Positions 1 to 6,606 of a DNA stretch of 6,637 nucleotides are shown here, in pieces. The stretch lies in the NCBI GenBank assembly GCA_937894725.1, contig CALAYL010000077.1, positions 1 through 6,637 of the forward strand. The letters run 5' to 3'. The notes under the pieces are model-generated. The model searched no databases. It saw nothing but the letters and a program-made list of their open reading frames with translations, and was not told the DNA's origin. The number at the start of each line of letters is the position of its first letter. Position 1 is the first letter of the stretch. The position numbers and the translations under genes were made by a program. The DNA comes from an uncultured Bacteroidota bacterium. Its GTDB lineage: Bacteria > Bacteroidota > Bacteroidia > Chitinophagales > LD1.

Positions 1-703
1 GGTCTGCACCTACTGGCAAAATATCTGGAAAACGATTTACGTCAAGTCCTAAATACTGAATGAGCTTTTTATTAAAATGACCCTTGCTCCAAGAAGCTTT
101 GTTGATGAGGGAGTAGGCAAATCCTGTATTTTCGTTCGTATGAAACTTGCCAGTAAGTTTAAGACTCAGAAAATCCGATGGCTCTAGCACTTTATACGTT
201 TTTTTCCAAACTTCGGGTAGTTCGTTTTTAATCAAAAGCATGTGGCTACCCGCATCTACGCCCGATAGGATAGGAGGAATGCCTACCTTATACAACCAAC
301 GTAAAAGCTTGAACACATTATATCCTAAAATAGACGGAAAACCACCCATTATTTTTTTGATATGTGGACTGGCGCGTGCATCCTCCCACATAATGGCATT
401 ATGTACGGCATTTCCATTTTTATCTACTGGTACAGAGGTGAAGTATTGCGAGCAAGTACCAATAGCTACAATGTTTTTGGCTGTTCCTGACTCATCTATG
501 GCTTCTTTCGCCAACTGCAAAATTTGTGTCCACCAGGCTTCAGCATCTTGCTCTACAGCTACCCCATTTTGTGAATACACACTATCAAAATGTCCCGAGC
601 GAGTGGCTACAATTTCGCCCTCTTGATTTACGATAGATACCTTAGGCCCGCTAGAACCTAGATCTATAGCGAGAACACATTTTTGGGTTGAATTTGAAGT
701 CAT
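1..703 (-). CDS. FGGY-family carbohydrate kinase (xylulokinase-like), N-terminal part, cut by window edge
   Basis: I read this by reverse-complementing the left end: an open frame of 234 codons starts at ATG 703-701 and reaches base 1 without a stop, so the 3' half lies outside the window. FGGY kinases transfer phosphate from ATP to a sugar or polyol in the cytoplasm and have two actin-like domains; only most of the first is visible. Seen: the phosphate-binding loop AIDLGSSGPKV at residues 12-22 (Asp14, Gly16), GTCSQYF at 82-88, the family's substrate-side motif MWEDARA at 105-111, and EPSDFLSLKLTGK at 174-186, equivalent to the D-hydrophobic-LTG motif of xylulokinases. A full-length family member is usually about 490-530 residues. 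The catalytic Asp and second ATP-binding domain would be downstream, so the substrate cannot be named; xylulose is only the nearest guess. The start is preceded by an A-rich TAGAAAAAT and no Shine-Dalgarno. It is divergent from the acyl-CoA dehydrogenase gene, and no convincing promoter was found for it. Confidence 0.9.
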   Translation of the reverse strand, partial: MTSNSTQKCVLAIDLGSSGPKVSIVNQEGEIVATRSGHFDSVYSQNGVAVEQDAEAWWTQILQLAKEAIDESGTAKNIVAIGTCSQYFTSVPVDKNGNAVHNAIMWEDARASPHIKKIMGGFPSILGYNVFKLLRWLYKVGIPPILSGVDAGSHMLLIKNELPEVWKKTYKVLEPSDFLSLKLTGKFHTNENTGFAYSLINKASWSKGHFNKKLIQYLGLDVNRFPDILPVGAD

Positions 704-968
704 ATTTTTCTAATTTAATAAGCTTAGTTTAAACCTACAAGAAAAATAGGAATATCTTTAAAAGTGGATGGAGAAATTTTTACCACTTATTGAGGATTCT
801 TTTATTTGCAAGAAAAGAAGTTGTATTGAGGATAGAAGAGAGAACAATATTGGAGCACAATTCTTAATATTAAAATGCGAGCAAACATTCCCCTTCTTTC
901 CATTGTTTATTTCTCATCCTTTCTATTTGAAAGGCATATCGTATATTTGCCATCAAAATTAGAAAGTC
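704..968. other. Divergent intergenic region with little internal structure
   Basis: This 265-bp gap separates the sugar kinase (minus strand) from the acyl-CoA dehydrogenase (plus strand). It is AT-rich. Besides the plus-strand -7 element described separately, I see an 8-bp palindrome GTTTAAAC at 727-734 and a 6-bp inverted repeat AAGTGG (762-767) / CCACTT (783-788) with a 15-nt spacer. The kinase side has only a degenerate -7 match (TAGGTTTA, minus strand, 737-730). A 64-codon plus-strand frame at 768-962 has no family resemblance and runs through the promoter, so I do not call it a gene. Confidence 0.6.
942..949 (+). promoter_or_regulatory. Bacteroidota -7 promoter element for the glutaryl-CoA dehydrogenase gene
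   Basis: TATATTTG is an exact match to the Bacteroidota primary sigma factor -7 consensus TAnnTTTG. It ends 19 bp before the ATG at 969. Transcription starting a few bases after the box would leave a leader of roughly 15 nt. The usual -33 TTTG is not at the normal spacing: the nearest copy, 926-929, is only 12 bp upstream of the box, so the upstream half of the promoter is weak or divergent. Confidence 0.6.
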
Positions 969-2147
969 ATGTCGCAAGATTTATATCAACATCACGATTA
1001 TTACCATATAGATGACCTACTCACTACGGAGCACAAATTGGTGCGAGAGAGTATCCGCTCGTATGTAAAATCAAATCTGAGTCCTATCATCGAGGAGTGT
1101 GCGCAGACGGCTACTTTTCCTGCACACATTGTTAAAGAATTGGGCGCTATTGGGGCTTTCGGACCTTCGCTTCCTTTAGAATATGGATGTGGGGGTATGG
1201 ATGAAATTTCCTACGGTATCATCATGCAAGAATTGGAACGTTGCGATTCGGGTATCCGTTCTACCGCATCGGTACAGGGGTCGCTGGTGATGTATCCGAT
1301 TTACAAGTTTGGTAGTGAGGAACAAAAGCGAAAATATTTACCAAAGTTGGCTACAGGCGAGCTTTTTGGCTGCTTTGGTCTCACAGAGCCCAATCATGGA
1401 TCTAACCCTGCGGGTATGGAAACCAATATCAAAGATATGGGCGACCATTACCTTTTGAATGGCGCCAAGATGTGGATATCCAATTCACCATTGGCGGATA
1501 TAGCGGTGGTTTGGGCAAAAAATGAAGCGGGAAAAATCCGTGGATTAGTGGTTGAGCGAGGTATGGAAGGTTTTACAACGCCTACTACGCATGGCAAATG
1601 GTCTTTGCGAGCATCTATCACCGGAGAGCTTGTTTTTGATAATGTGAAAGTGCCAAAGGAAAATTTATTTCCTGAAATTGAAGGGTTGAAAGGGCCGTTA
1701 ACTTGTCTCTCTAGTGCACGCTATGGCATCGCTTGGGGGGCTATTGGGGCAGCATTAGATTGCTACGACACAGCTTTGCGTTATGCTAAAGAGCGTATCC
1801 AGTTTGGTAGACCTATCGCAGGGTTTCAACTCCAACAGAAAAAACTAGCCGAGATGATTACCGAAATCACCAAAGCGCAGTTGATGGTATGGCGATTGGG
1901 TGTGTTGAAAAACGAAGGCAAAGCTACTCCCGCACAGATATCGATGGCTAAGCGAAATAGCTGCGAAATGGCAGCCGAAGTGGCGCGTAATGCACGCCAG
2001 ATGCTAGGCGGAATGGGTATCACAGGCGAATTTTCGGTGATGCGCCACTTGATGAATCTCGAAACAGTGATGACCTATGAAGGCACACACGATATCCATC
2101 TTTTGATAACAGGGCAAGACATCACAGGAATCAGCGCATTTCAATAA
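969..2147 (+). CDS. Glutaryl-CoA dehydrogenase-type acyl-CoA dehydrogenase
   Basis: This 392-residue cytoplasmic FAD enzyme is predicted to oxidise and decarboxylate glutaryl-CoA to crotonyl-CoA in lysine/tryptophan breakdown. The domain order is that of acyl-CoA dehydrogenases: N-terminal helices (about 20-130), middle beta domain with the FAD-contacting segment CFGLTEPNHGSNP (135-147), and C-terminal helical domain (about 245-390) with RIQFGRPIAGFQ (276-287) and RQMLGGMGI (343-351). Features specific to glutaryl-CoA dehydrogenase are visible: ELERCDSGIRS at 88-98, giving Glu90 and Arg97 as counterparts of human Glu87 and Arg94, which bind the substrate's distal carboxylate and carbonyl; GKWSLRAS at 209-216; ARYGIAWG at 250-257; and TYEGTHDIH at 369-377 with catalytic base Glu371 preceded by Tyr370. 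Length is normal for a bacterial enzyme. The ATG at 969 follows A-rich sequence with no Shine-Dalgarno. The E2 gene follows after 50 bp. These residues favour glutaryl-CoA over short-chain, butyryl or isovaleryl substrates, but specificity is inferred by comparison from memory. Confidence 0.92.
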   Translation: MSQDLYQHHDYYHIDDLLTTEHKLVRESIRSYVKSNLSPIIEECAQTATFPAHIVKELGAIGAFGPSLPLEYGCGGMDEISYGIIMQELERCDSGIRSTASVQGSLVMYPIYKFGSEEQKRKYLPKLATGELFGCFGLTEPNHGSNPAGMETNIKDMGDHYLLNGAKMWISNSPLADIAVVWAKNEAGKIRGLVVERGMEGFTTPTTHGKWSLRASITGELVFDNVKVPKENLFPEIEGLKGPLTCLSSARYGIAWGAIGAALDCYDTALRYAKERIQFGRPIAGFQLQQKKLAEMITEITKAQLMVWRLGVLKNEGKATPAQISMAKRNSCEMAAEVARNARQMLGGMGITGEFSVMRHLMNLETVMTYEGTHDIHLLITGQDITGISAFQ

Positions 2148-2197
2148 TTTTTTATAGTTTAACGACTTAATAAACTTCACAGAACAAACCGCACCAT

Positions 2198-3502
2198 ATG
2201 GCTCAATATGAACTCATAATGCCCAAAATGGGTGAAAGTATCACCGAGGCTACTATTTTGAAATGGAATAAAAAAGAAGGTGACCCCATCAATATAGACG
2301 ATGCAATACTAGAGATAGCCACTGATAAAGTGGACTCTGAAGTGCCTTCGCCTGTGGCAGGAGTATTGCAGAAAATTTTGTTTAATGAAAATGATGTGGT
2401 AGCAGTAGGTAAAGTTGTCGCACTCATAGAAACATCGGCTGGGGGTACATTGATTGCTGCATCTACTCCAGCTCCTGAGGTGAAAAAAGACGTGGCGGTA
2501 GCTTCTTCTGTAGCTACACCCTCAGCTCAAAAGCAGACTGTAGTTGCACCTGTTGGCGATAGATTTTATTCTCCATTGGTATTAAATATAGCACGTCAAG
2601 AGGGTGTAGCTCTCAGCGAACTTGAAACTATGCCTGGTACTGGACAGGGAGGCAGAGTAACCAAAAAAGATATACTCCAATACATAGAAAACAAAAAGAA
2701 TGGTATAGTGCCCACTGTAATCGCTACCGCGCCAGTACAGCAAGAACAGCAAATTGAGCCGCCAAAAATTGAAGCTACTAAATCATATAGCGGCAATGTC
2801 GAAATCATAGAAATGGATAGAATGCGTAAGCTTATTTCCAAAAACATGGTGATATCTAAGCAGACCTCGGCTCACGTCACCTCATTTGTGGAGGCTGATG
2901 TGACAAATCTCGTGCTTTGGCGAAACAAAATCAAAGATAAATTTAAAAAAATGTATGGCGAAAATTTCACGTTTACGCCTATTTTTATCGAAGCGGTAGT
3001 CAAAGCATTGCGTGATTTCCCGATGATAAACTGTTCTGTAGATGGTGATAAAATTATCGTAAAAAAGGACTTCAATGTAGGTATGGCGGCCGCTTTGCCT
3101 AGTGGCAATCTGATCGTACCTGTAATCAAAAATGCCGATATGCTCAATATTATCGGATTGGCGAAAAAGGTGAATGACCTAGCTGAGAGAGCACGTACCA
3201 ATAAGCTCAAACCAGAAGAAATCGAGGGAGGAACTTTTACCCTATCGAATGTAGGAACATTTGGTAATGTGATGGGTACGCCTATTATATTACAACCTCA
3301 AGTGGCCATACTAGCGGTAGGAGCCATTCGCAAGAAGCCAGTTGTAATCGAAACTCCAGAAGGAGACACCATCGGTATTCGCCACATGATGTTTTTAAGC
3401 CATTCTTATGACCATCGTGTAGTAGATGGCGCATTGGGCGGTATGTTTGTAAAGCGTGTTGCCGATTATCTCGAGAAATTTGATTTGAATAGAGAAATTT
3501 AA
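2198..3502 (+). CDS. Dihydrolipoamide acyltransferase, E2 core of a 2-oxo acid dehydrogenase complex
   Basis: The E2 subunit forms the core of a 2-oxo acid dehydrogenase complex: its lipoyl arm takes an acyl group from E1, passes it to CoA, and is re-oxidised by E3. The 434 residues show the standard order: one lipoyl domain (about 2-79) with EIATDKVDSEVPSP at 39-52, lipoylated Lys44; an Ala/Pro/Val-rich hinge (about 83-120); a peripheral subunit-binding domain (about 123-163, FYSPLVLNIARQEGV then GTGQGGRVTKKDIL); a second linker (about 165-198); and the CoA-dependent acyltransferase domain (about 200-434) ending in SYDHRVVDG (403-411), with catalytic His406 and Asp410. TSAHVTSFVEADVTN (223-237) resembles the branched-chain-type E2 common in Bacteroidota more than succinyltransferases or classical pyruvate E2. 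Substrate is therefore open: branched-chain 2-oxo acids are likeliest, pyruvate possible, and 2-oxoadipate is suggested only by the glutaryl-CoA dehydrogenase 50 bp upstream. No E1 or E3 gene is in the window. There is no Shine-Dalgarno, and the 50-bp gap has no exact -7 element, so co-transcription with the upstream gene is plausible. Confidence 0.92.
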   Translation: MAQYELIMPKMGESITEATILKWNKKEGDPINIDDAILEIATDKVDSEVPSPVAGVLQKILFNENDVVAVGKVVALIETSAGGTLIAASTPAPEVKKDVAVASSVATPSAQKQTVVAPVGDRFYSPLVLNIARQEGVALSELETMPGTGQGGRVTKKDILQYIENKKNGIVPTVIATAPVQQEQQIEPPKIEATKSYSGNVEIIEMDRMRKLISKNMVISKQTSAHVTSFVEADVTNLVLWRNKIKDKFKKMYGENFTFTPIFIEAVVKALRDFPMINCSVDGDKIIVKKDFNVGMAAALPSGNLIVPVIKNADMLNIIGLAKKVNDLAERARTNKLKPEEIEGGTFTLSNVGTFGNVMGTPIILQPQVAILAVGAIRKKPVVIETPEGDTIGIRHMMFLSHSYDHRVVDGALGGMFVKRVADYLEKFDLNREI

Positions 3503-3533
3503 AAATATTTATTTCAATTCTTGGTATTCAAAT
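3483..3533. terminator. Possible bidirectional AT-rich hairpin at the convergent gene ends
   Basis: ATTTGAATA at 3483-3491 and TATTCAAAT at 3525-3533 form a perfect 9-bp inverted repeat. The 33-nt spacer contains both stop codons (TAA 3500-3502 plus; TAA 3511-3509 minus) and an inner short pair GAAAT (3494-3498) / ATTTC (3511-3515). It could serve both converging transcripts. Against this, the stem is GC-poor, the loop is long, there is no clean T-tract, and both arms lie in coding sequence, so it may be chance. Confidence 0.25.
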
Positions 3534-4516
3534 TTTGGATAGCCCCTAGAGCCATCGGTACCATAAAAATCCAACATTCTCAATTTGAATAATCGGTTGT
3601 CTGATTTTATGATGTAGTTGTATTTTGTGTTGACTGCATAGGAGTTTGTACCGCCATTAAGGTCATAGGCTTTCCACTCATAGCCTATACCGTCTCGCTT
3701 AGGGTTGTTAAACTCTGACATGTCCACTTGCTGTTTGGTAATACGCTCAAAGCTAGACGTAGAGTCGATTAAATAGGCTTGTGAACGTGTGGTATTCGTA
3801 AGTACTCCATTCACAATGTAGGCTAATTTTTCTTTATAAAAATAGGTGCTATACATGGTAAAAACTAAGTCCCATTGATCCTTTTCGGGCTCTAAATTTT
3901 TGACTAAATGGTCGGTGAGCGAGTAGAAAACATATTGTCGATTGTTGTCTTTGGGTATGAATGCTTCTCTTACACCACTTCCATCGAGGAGTGAATATTT
4001 GATATTATAGCCAGTGGTATAATCTAATATTTGGAGTTTTCTATAGCCAAGACTTACTCCTTGATTGTTTACTCCTAGTTGAACTAAATAGACTTCTTTG
4101 TTTGAGTTTGGGTAGTTGCCCCAAGTGCCTAATGCCGCAGAATCAGGTATTCCATAGCTAAATTCTACTCGCTTATTGCCTGTAAGCGTATCTTTGGGTA
4201 CTACAGCATCAAAATCTGTTTTGTTCGTTCGGATGGCTTGCATCAACTTTGCACCATTGAGCCAAATGTTAAACTTATTGTCTTGACAGTCAAAGACTAA
4301 ATCATATTCAAATCGACTATGATGCGATACAAACTCAGCCGTTTGGAGATTAAAATACATTTGTGGAATATAATCTGGCCCCATTGCTGCGGTGAATGTT
4401 TTTCCTTGTGTAGATAGGTCGAGAGGCGCTATGGTGTTTTCTTTAAAACAGCTACTCAAGCTGAGCAGCGATAAGGCTAAGAGTAGTGAAGTAAATAAAC
4501 TGTTTTGTGGTGTCAT
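3509..4516 (-). CDS. HmuY-like surface lipoprotein, partner of the TonB-dependent receptor
   Basis: This 335-residue protein is predicted to be an outer-membrane lipoprotein. The N-terminus is hydrophobic (residues 7-20) and ends in the lipobox LSSC with Cys23 as the lipidated residue. The mature part resembles the HmuY family, whose founding member binds heme and hands it to the HmuR receptor: FEYDLVFDC (69-77) followed by NIWLNGAKLM (83-92), YLVQLGV (143-149), GYRKLQIL (157-164), DQWDLVFTMY (213-222), IVNGVLTN (234-241), GIGYEWKAYD (276-285) and a C-terminal YNYIIKSDNRLFKLRMLDFY (299-318). It is clearly longer than HmuY of Porphyromonas gingivalis (about 216 residues). Heme-ligand histidines cannot be assigned: the only histidines are 65, 66 and 203. 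The signal peptide's n-region (MTPQNSLF) has no Lys or Arg, which is unusual. The ATG lies 2 bp after the receptor's stop, implying one mRNA and probably coupled translation. Family assignment rests on motif resemblance; the ligand could be heme or another iron or metal compound. Confidence 0.72.
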   Translation of the reverse strand: MTPQNSLFTSLLLALSLLSLSSCFKENTIAPLDLSTQGKTFTAAMGPDYIPQMYFNLQTAEFVSHHSRFEYDLVFDCQDNKFNIWLNGAKLMQAIRTNKTDFDAVVPKDTLTGNKRVEFSYGIPDSAALGTWGNYPNSNKEVYLVQLGVNNQGVSLGYRKLQILDYTTGYNIKYSLLDGSGVREAFIPKDNNRQYVFYSLTDHLVKNLEPEKDQWDLVFTMYSTYFYKEKLAYIVNGVLTNTTRSQAYLIDSTSSFERITKQQVDMSEFNNPKRDGIGYEWKAYDLNGGTNSYAVNTKYNYIIKSDNRLFKLRMLDFYGTDGSRGYPKFEYQELK

Positions 4517-4518
4517 GT

Positions 4519-6546
4519 TTATTTTGAAAATTTAAAATTAAGCGAAGTAAAAAAAGTGGTGCCCCAGGCTACCAGTGAGGAGTTTGCATTAAAATTATGC
4601 CCTACTCCACTCACATTATCGGATTGTACATTGCGCACATTAAGCAAGTTTTTTCCACCTACAGTGAGCACTATTCTTTCTTTCCAAAAGCCATGCGATG
4701 CCGATATGTTTAGCTGATGAAATCCATTGCGTGTGCCTGTTTGCACACTATTATTCATCACATAGAGCAGCTTTTTGCCTGTATATTTGTACCACACATC
4801 TAAGCTTATTTCGGCTACTGGTATAGTGTAACCAGCTTTGGCGGTGTAGTCTATACTCCATAGGCTATTGGCCGTAGTTTTGGTATCGGTAGCTACTCGG
4901 CTATATTGGTATATCGCTCCTACGCCTACATGAAAGCGTTTTGCTTTTACTTGAAATTCATGGTCGCCCGTGAAAGCAGTATAGTTGCGAATATTGAAGT
5001 ACTGATACGCCATGGGTATCGAATTAGGATTTTGTATCGCTAGGTCTATTTTATTGGTAATGTAGTTGTAATTCCAATTGTTTGAAAGGGAAAGACTGGT
5101 CTTTTTTGTTTGATGCGACAACTCTATCGATAGCCCGCCATGTTGTGATGATTCTGCTTTTAGATTTTCATTTCCGTTGATGTCGTGGTTGCTATCTTTG
5201 AAATTGATATAAAGCTCTTTGAGCGAAGGCGCTCTGTAGCCCATAGCATAGGTGCCTCTAATGGTGAGCCACTTTGTCGCATTGTATTTTATATTGAATG
5301 ACGGTATAGCCGAAAATTTGAATTGAGTATTGTACAATACCCTTAGGGCTGGCTGTAGCTCTAGGTTTTTGACACCTGTATATTGCATCGAACCGTATAT
5401 GGCATAGTCGCCCATATTTCTTGATCCTCCCGATATTCTATTTTGTGTGCTCCAGATGTGATTTATCTCAAATCCAGTCAATAATTTTAGGGCATGTTTT
5501 TTCCACACTTTGAGTGCTACAGGGCGGATATTGATATTGTGAAATACTGTAGTGTCTTGAGTTTCGGTAGGGCGAAGTGTTTCTTGGAGGGTGGTCATTT
5601 CTTTTACATAACTATTGATATAGCGGACAAAACCACTGTAGCCCATCGTAAGGTCTATCTGCCAATCTTTTTTGGCAGCATAGCTCATGCCTAGGGTAGC
5701 TCCCGGTCTGTAAGTCAAAAAATGGGTGTCAAATGCTTGGGTAGTGCGAGGTCTAATATCTCCTCTGTCTATCATCAGTTCTCTAAAAAAGGCAAGTTCT
5801 ACCCACGTCTTGAGTTTGTTTTTTTGATAACCTACTCGCAGATTGGCTAAGTACTGCTCCTTTGGTCGCCATTGCTTATTTCTAGAAGTATCTACTGGGG
5901 AGTATCCATCAAAAAAATTGCGGCCTGCATCTGCTGAAAAGCTCCAATTTTTTTTCTTAAAACCTCCACCCACGCTAAAATTGTACTGCCCTACCGTTTC
6001 ATATAGGCCTTTTGCCGTTACATTCCATTCGTCTTTTTGCTCCTTGGTGATGATATTGATCACTCCTCCTAGCGCATCGGTACCATAGATTACCGATTGA
6101 GGCCCTTTTACTATCTCGATTCGCTCTACATTGGTGAGATTGATTTGCGAAATGTCGATTTTGCCATCTATTCTACCTACCATCGGCACACCATTTACTA
6201 ATATCTTGACCCCTTCGCCCGATATGCCATTGATGCTCACGCTGCTGCCATATACATTGTCTTGTGCTAGGTCGATACCTACTTGGTTTTGGAGCGCTTC
6301 GCGTAGATTGGTTACTCCGCGAGTAGTTAGTTCGGTATTCGAAATTACATTAACTTTGTATGTTGCGTTTTTTGAAGAGGTGGGAGCGTATTGGCCAGTC
6401 ACTACTACATCCGAAAATTCTTGTTCGTTGAAAATGGAGGTAGGTGCGGGCATCAAAATGCTATCGTTGTTTGCCGTTTGCGCAAACCCGTTTTGAACGA
6501 AAACTAAAAGAAATATAAGTAGGCTTTTGACAGCTATCTTTTTCAC
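4519..6546 (-). CDS. TonB-dependent outer-membrane receptor, heme/siderophore (HmuR-like) type
   Basis: This is a TonB-gated beta-barrel receptor. I prefer the GTG at 6546-6544, giving 675 residues that begin with a classic signal peptide (Met-Lys-Lys-Ile, hydrophobic core, cleavage near NGFA|Q about residue 22). The frame stays open to a TTG at 6588 (689 residues), but that adds an ill-fitting stretch and covers promoter-like DNA. Numbering from GTG: TonB-box-like DVVVTGQ at 46-52; plug domain about 60-170 with LREALQNQVGI (81-91), VSINGISGEGVKILVNGVP (103-121), NVERIEIVKGPQSVIYGTDA (139-158) and GGVINIIT (160-167); then the barrel, ending in GKNLLNVRN (631-639) and a terminal strand LNFKFSK. 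YRAPSLKELY (437-446), His454 and NENL (459-462) correspond to the FRAP...His...NPNL box of heme receptors. No plug histidine like that of HmuR is seen. It has no carboxypeptidase-like N-terminal extension, unlike SusC proteins. The HmuY-like lipoprotein follows after 2 bp, supporting heme or iron-compound uptake; the substrate is not proven. Confidence 0.85.
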   Translation of the reverse strand: MKKIAVKSLLIFLLVFVQNGFAQTANNDSILMPAPTSIFNEQEFSDVVVTGQYAPTSSKNATYKVNVISNTELTTRGVTNLREALQNQVGIDLAQDNVYGSSVSINGISGEGVKILVNGVPMVGRIDGKIDISQINLTNVERIEIVKGPQSVIYGTDALGGVINIITKEQKDEWNVTAKGLYETVGQYNFSVGGGFKKKNWSFSADAGRNFFDGYSPVDTSRNKQWRPKEQYLANLRVGYQKNKLKTWVELAFFRELMIDRGDIRPRTTQAFDTHFLTYRPGATLGMSYAAKKDWQIDLTMGYSGFVRYINSYVKEMTTLQETLRPTETQDTTVFHNINIRPVALKVWKKHALKLLTGFEINHIWSTQNRISGGSRNMGDYAIYGSMQYTGVKNLELQPALRVLYNTQFKFSAIPSFNIKYNATKWLTIRGTYAMGYRAPSLKELYINFKDSNHDINGNENLKAESSQHGGLSIELSHQTKKTSLSLSNNWNYNYITNKIDLAIQNPNSIPMAYQYFNIRNYTAFTGDHEFQVKAKRFHVGVGAIYQYSRVATDTKTTANSLWSIDYTAKAGYTIPVAEISLDVWYKYTGKKLLYVMNNSVQTGTRNGFHQLNISASHGFWKERIVLTVGGKNLLNVRNVQSDNVSGVGHNFNANSSLVAWGTTFFTSLNFKFSK

Positions 6547-6550
6547 ATGC

Positions 6551-6558
6551 CAAATATA
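6551..6558 (-). promoter_or_regulatory. Bacteroidota -7 promoter element before the receptor gene
   Basis: On the minus strand this reads TATATTTG, an exact TAnnTTTG and the same octamer as the one at 942-949. It ends only 4 bp before the preferred GTG start at 6546. Transcription would begin at or very near the start codon, giving a leaderless or almost leaderless mRNA. No well-spaced -33 TTTG is visible. The placement argues against the upstream TTG (6588) as the start, unless another promoter lies beyond the window. Confidence 0.45.
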
Positions 6559-6586
6559 TAATAAGGCTATGGCAGTATGAACTTTC

Positions 6587-6606
6587 AATTGTCATCTAAT
6601 TGTCAT
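6587..6606. promoter_or_regulatory. 9-bp direct repeat, 11-bp period: candidate operator (PhoB-box-like)
   Basis: AATTGTCAT occurs at 6587-6595 and again at 6598-6606, so the copies are offset by 11 bp and lie on the same DNA face. The arrangement TTGTCAT-CTAA-TTGTCAT is close to the enterobacterial PhoB box (CTGTCAT, 4-bp AT-rich spacer, CTGTCAT). It lies about 30 bp upstream of the receptor's -7 element. Read as a Pho box it points along the plus strand, away from the receptor, so it could instead serve a gene to the right of the window. The regulator is not known; OmpR/PhoB-type response regulators commonly bind such tandem half-sites. Confidence 0.4.

Noticed and set aside
147..626. 159-codon plus-strand open frame opposite the sugar kinase
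   Set aside because: It is antisense to a frame with clear FGGY motifs, and its translation shows no family features.
762..788. AAGTGG/CCACTT inverted repeat as an operator or attenuator for the sugar kinase
   Set aside because: Only 6 bp with a 15-nt spacer and no extension on either side; not distinguishable from chance in one sequence.
954..961. Minus-strand TAATTTTG, a TAnnTTTG match that could be a kinase promoter
   Set aside because: It lies about 250 bp from the kinase start and inside the dehydrogenase leader, in AT-rich DNA where such matches arise easily. No -33 partner was convincing.
768..962. 64-codon plus-strand open frame in the intergenic region
   Set aside because: Low-complexity, AT-driven composition with no recognisable domain, signal or conserved motif, and it runs through the -7 element of the next gene. 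Best explained as chance.
2872..3210. 112-codon minus-strand frame (and smaller antisense frames at 1826-2023, 2203-2427, 2596-2847)
   Set aside because: All are antisense to the well-supported acyl-CoA dehydrogenase and E2 genes and show no domain signature of their own.
6131..6496. 121-codon plus-strand frame (and those at 4505-4717, 5494-5694, 5843-6088)
   Set aside because: They are complements of the receptor's conserved plug and barrel coding sequence, with no independent motifs.
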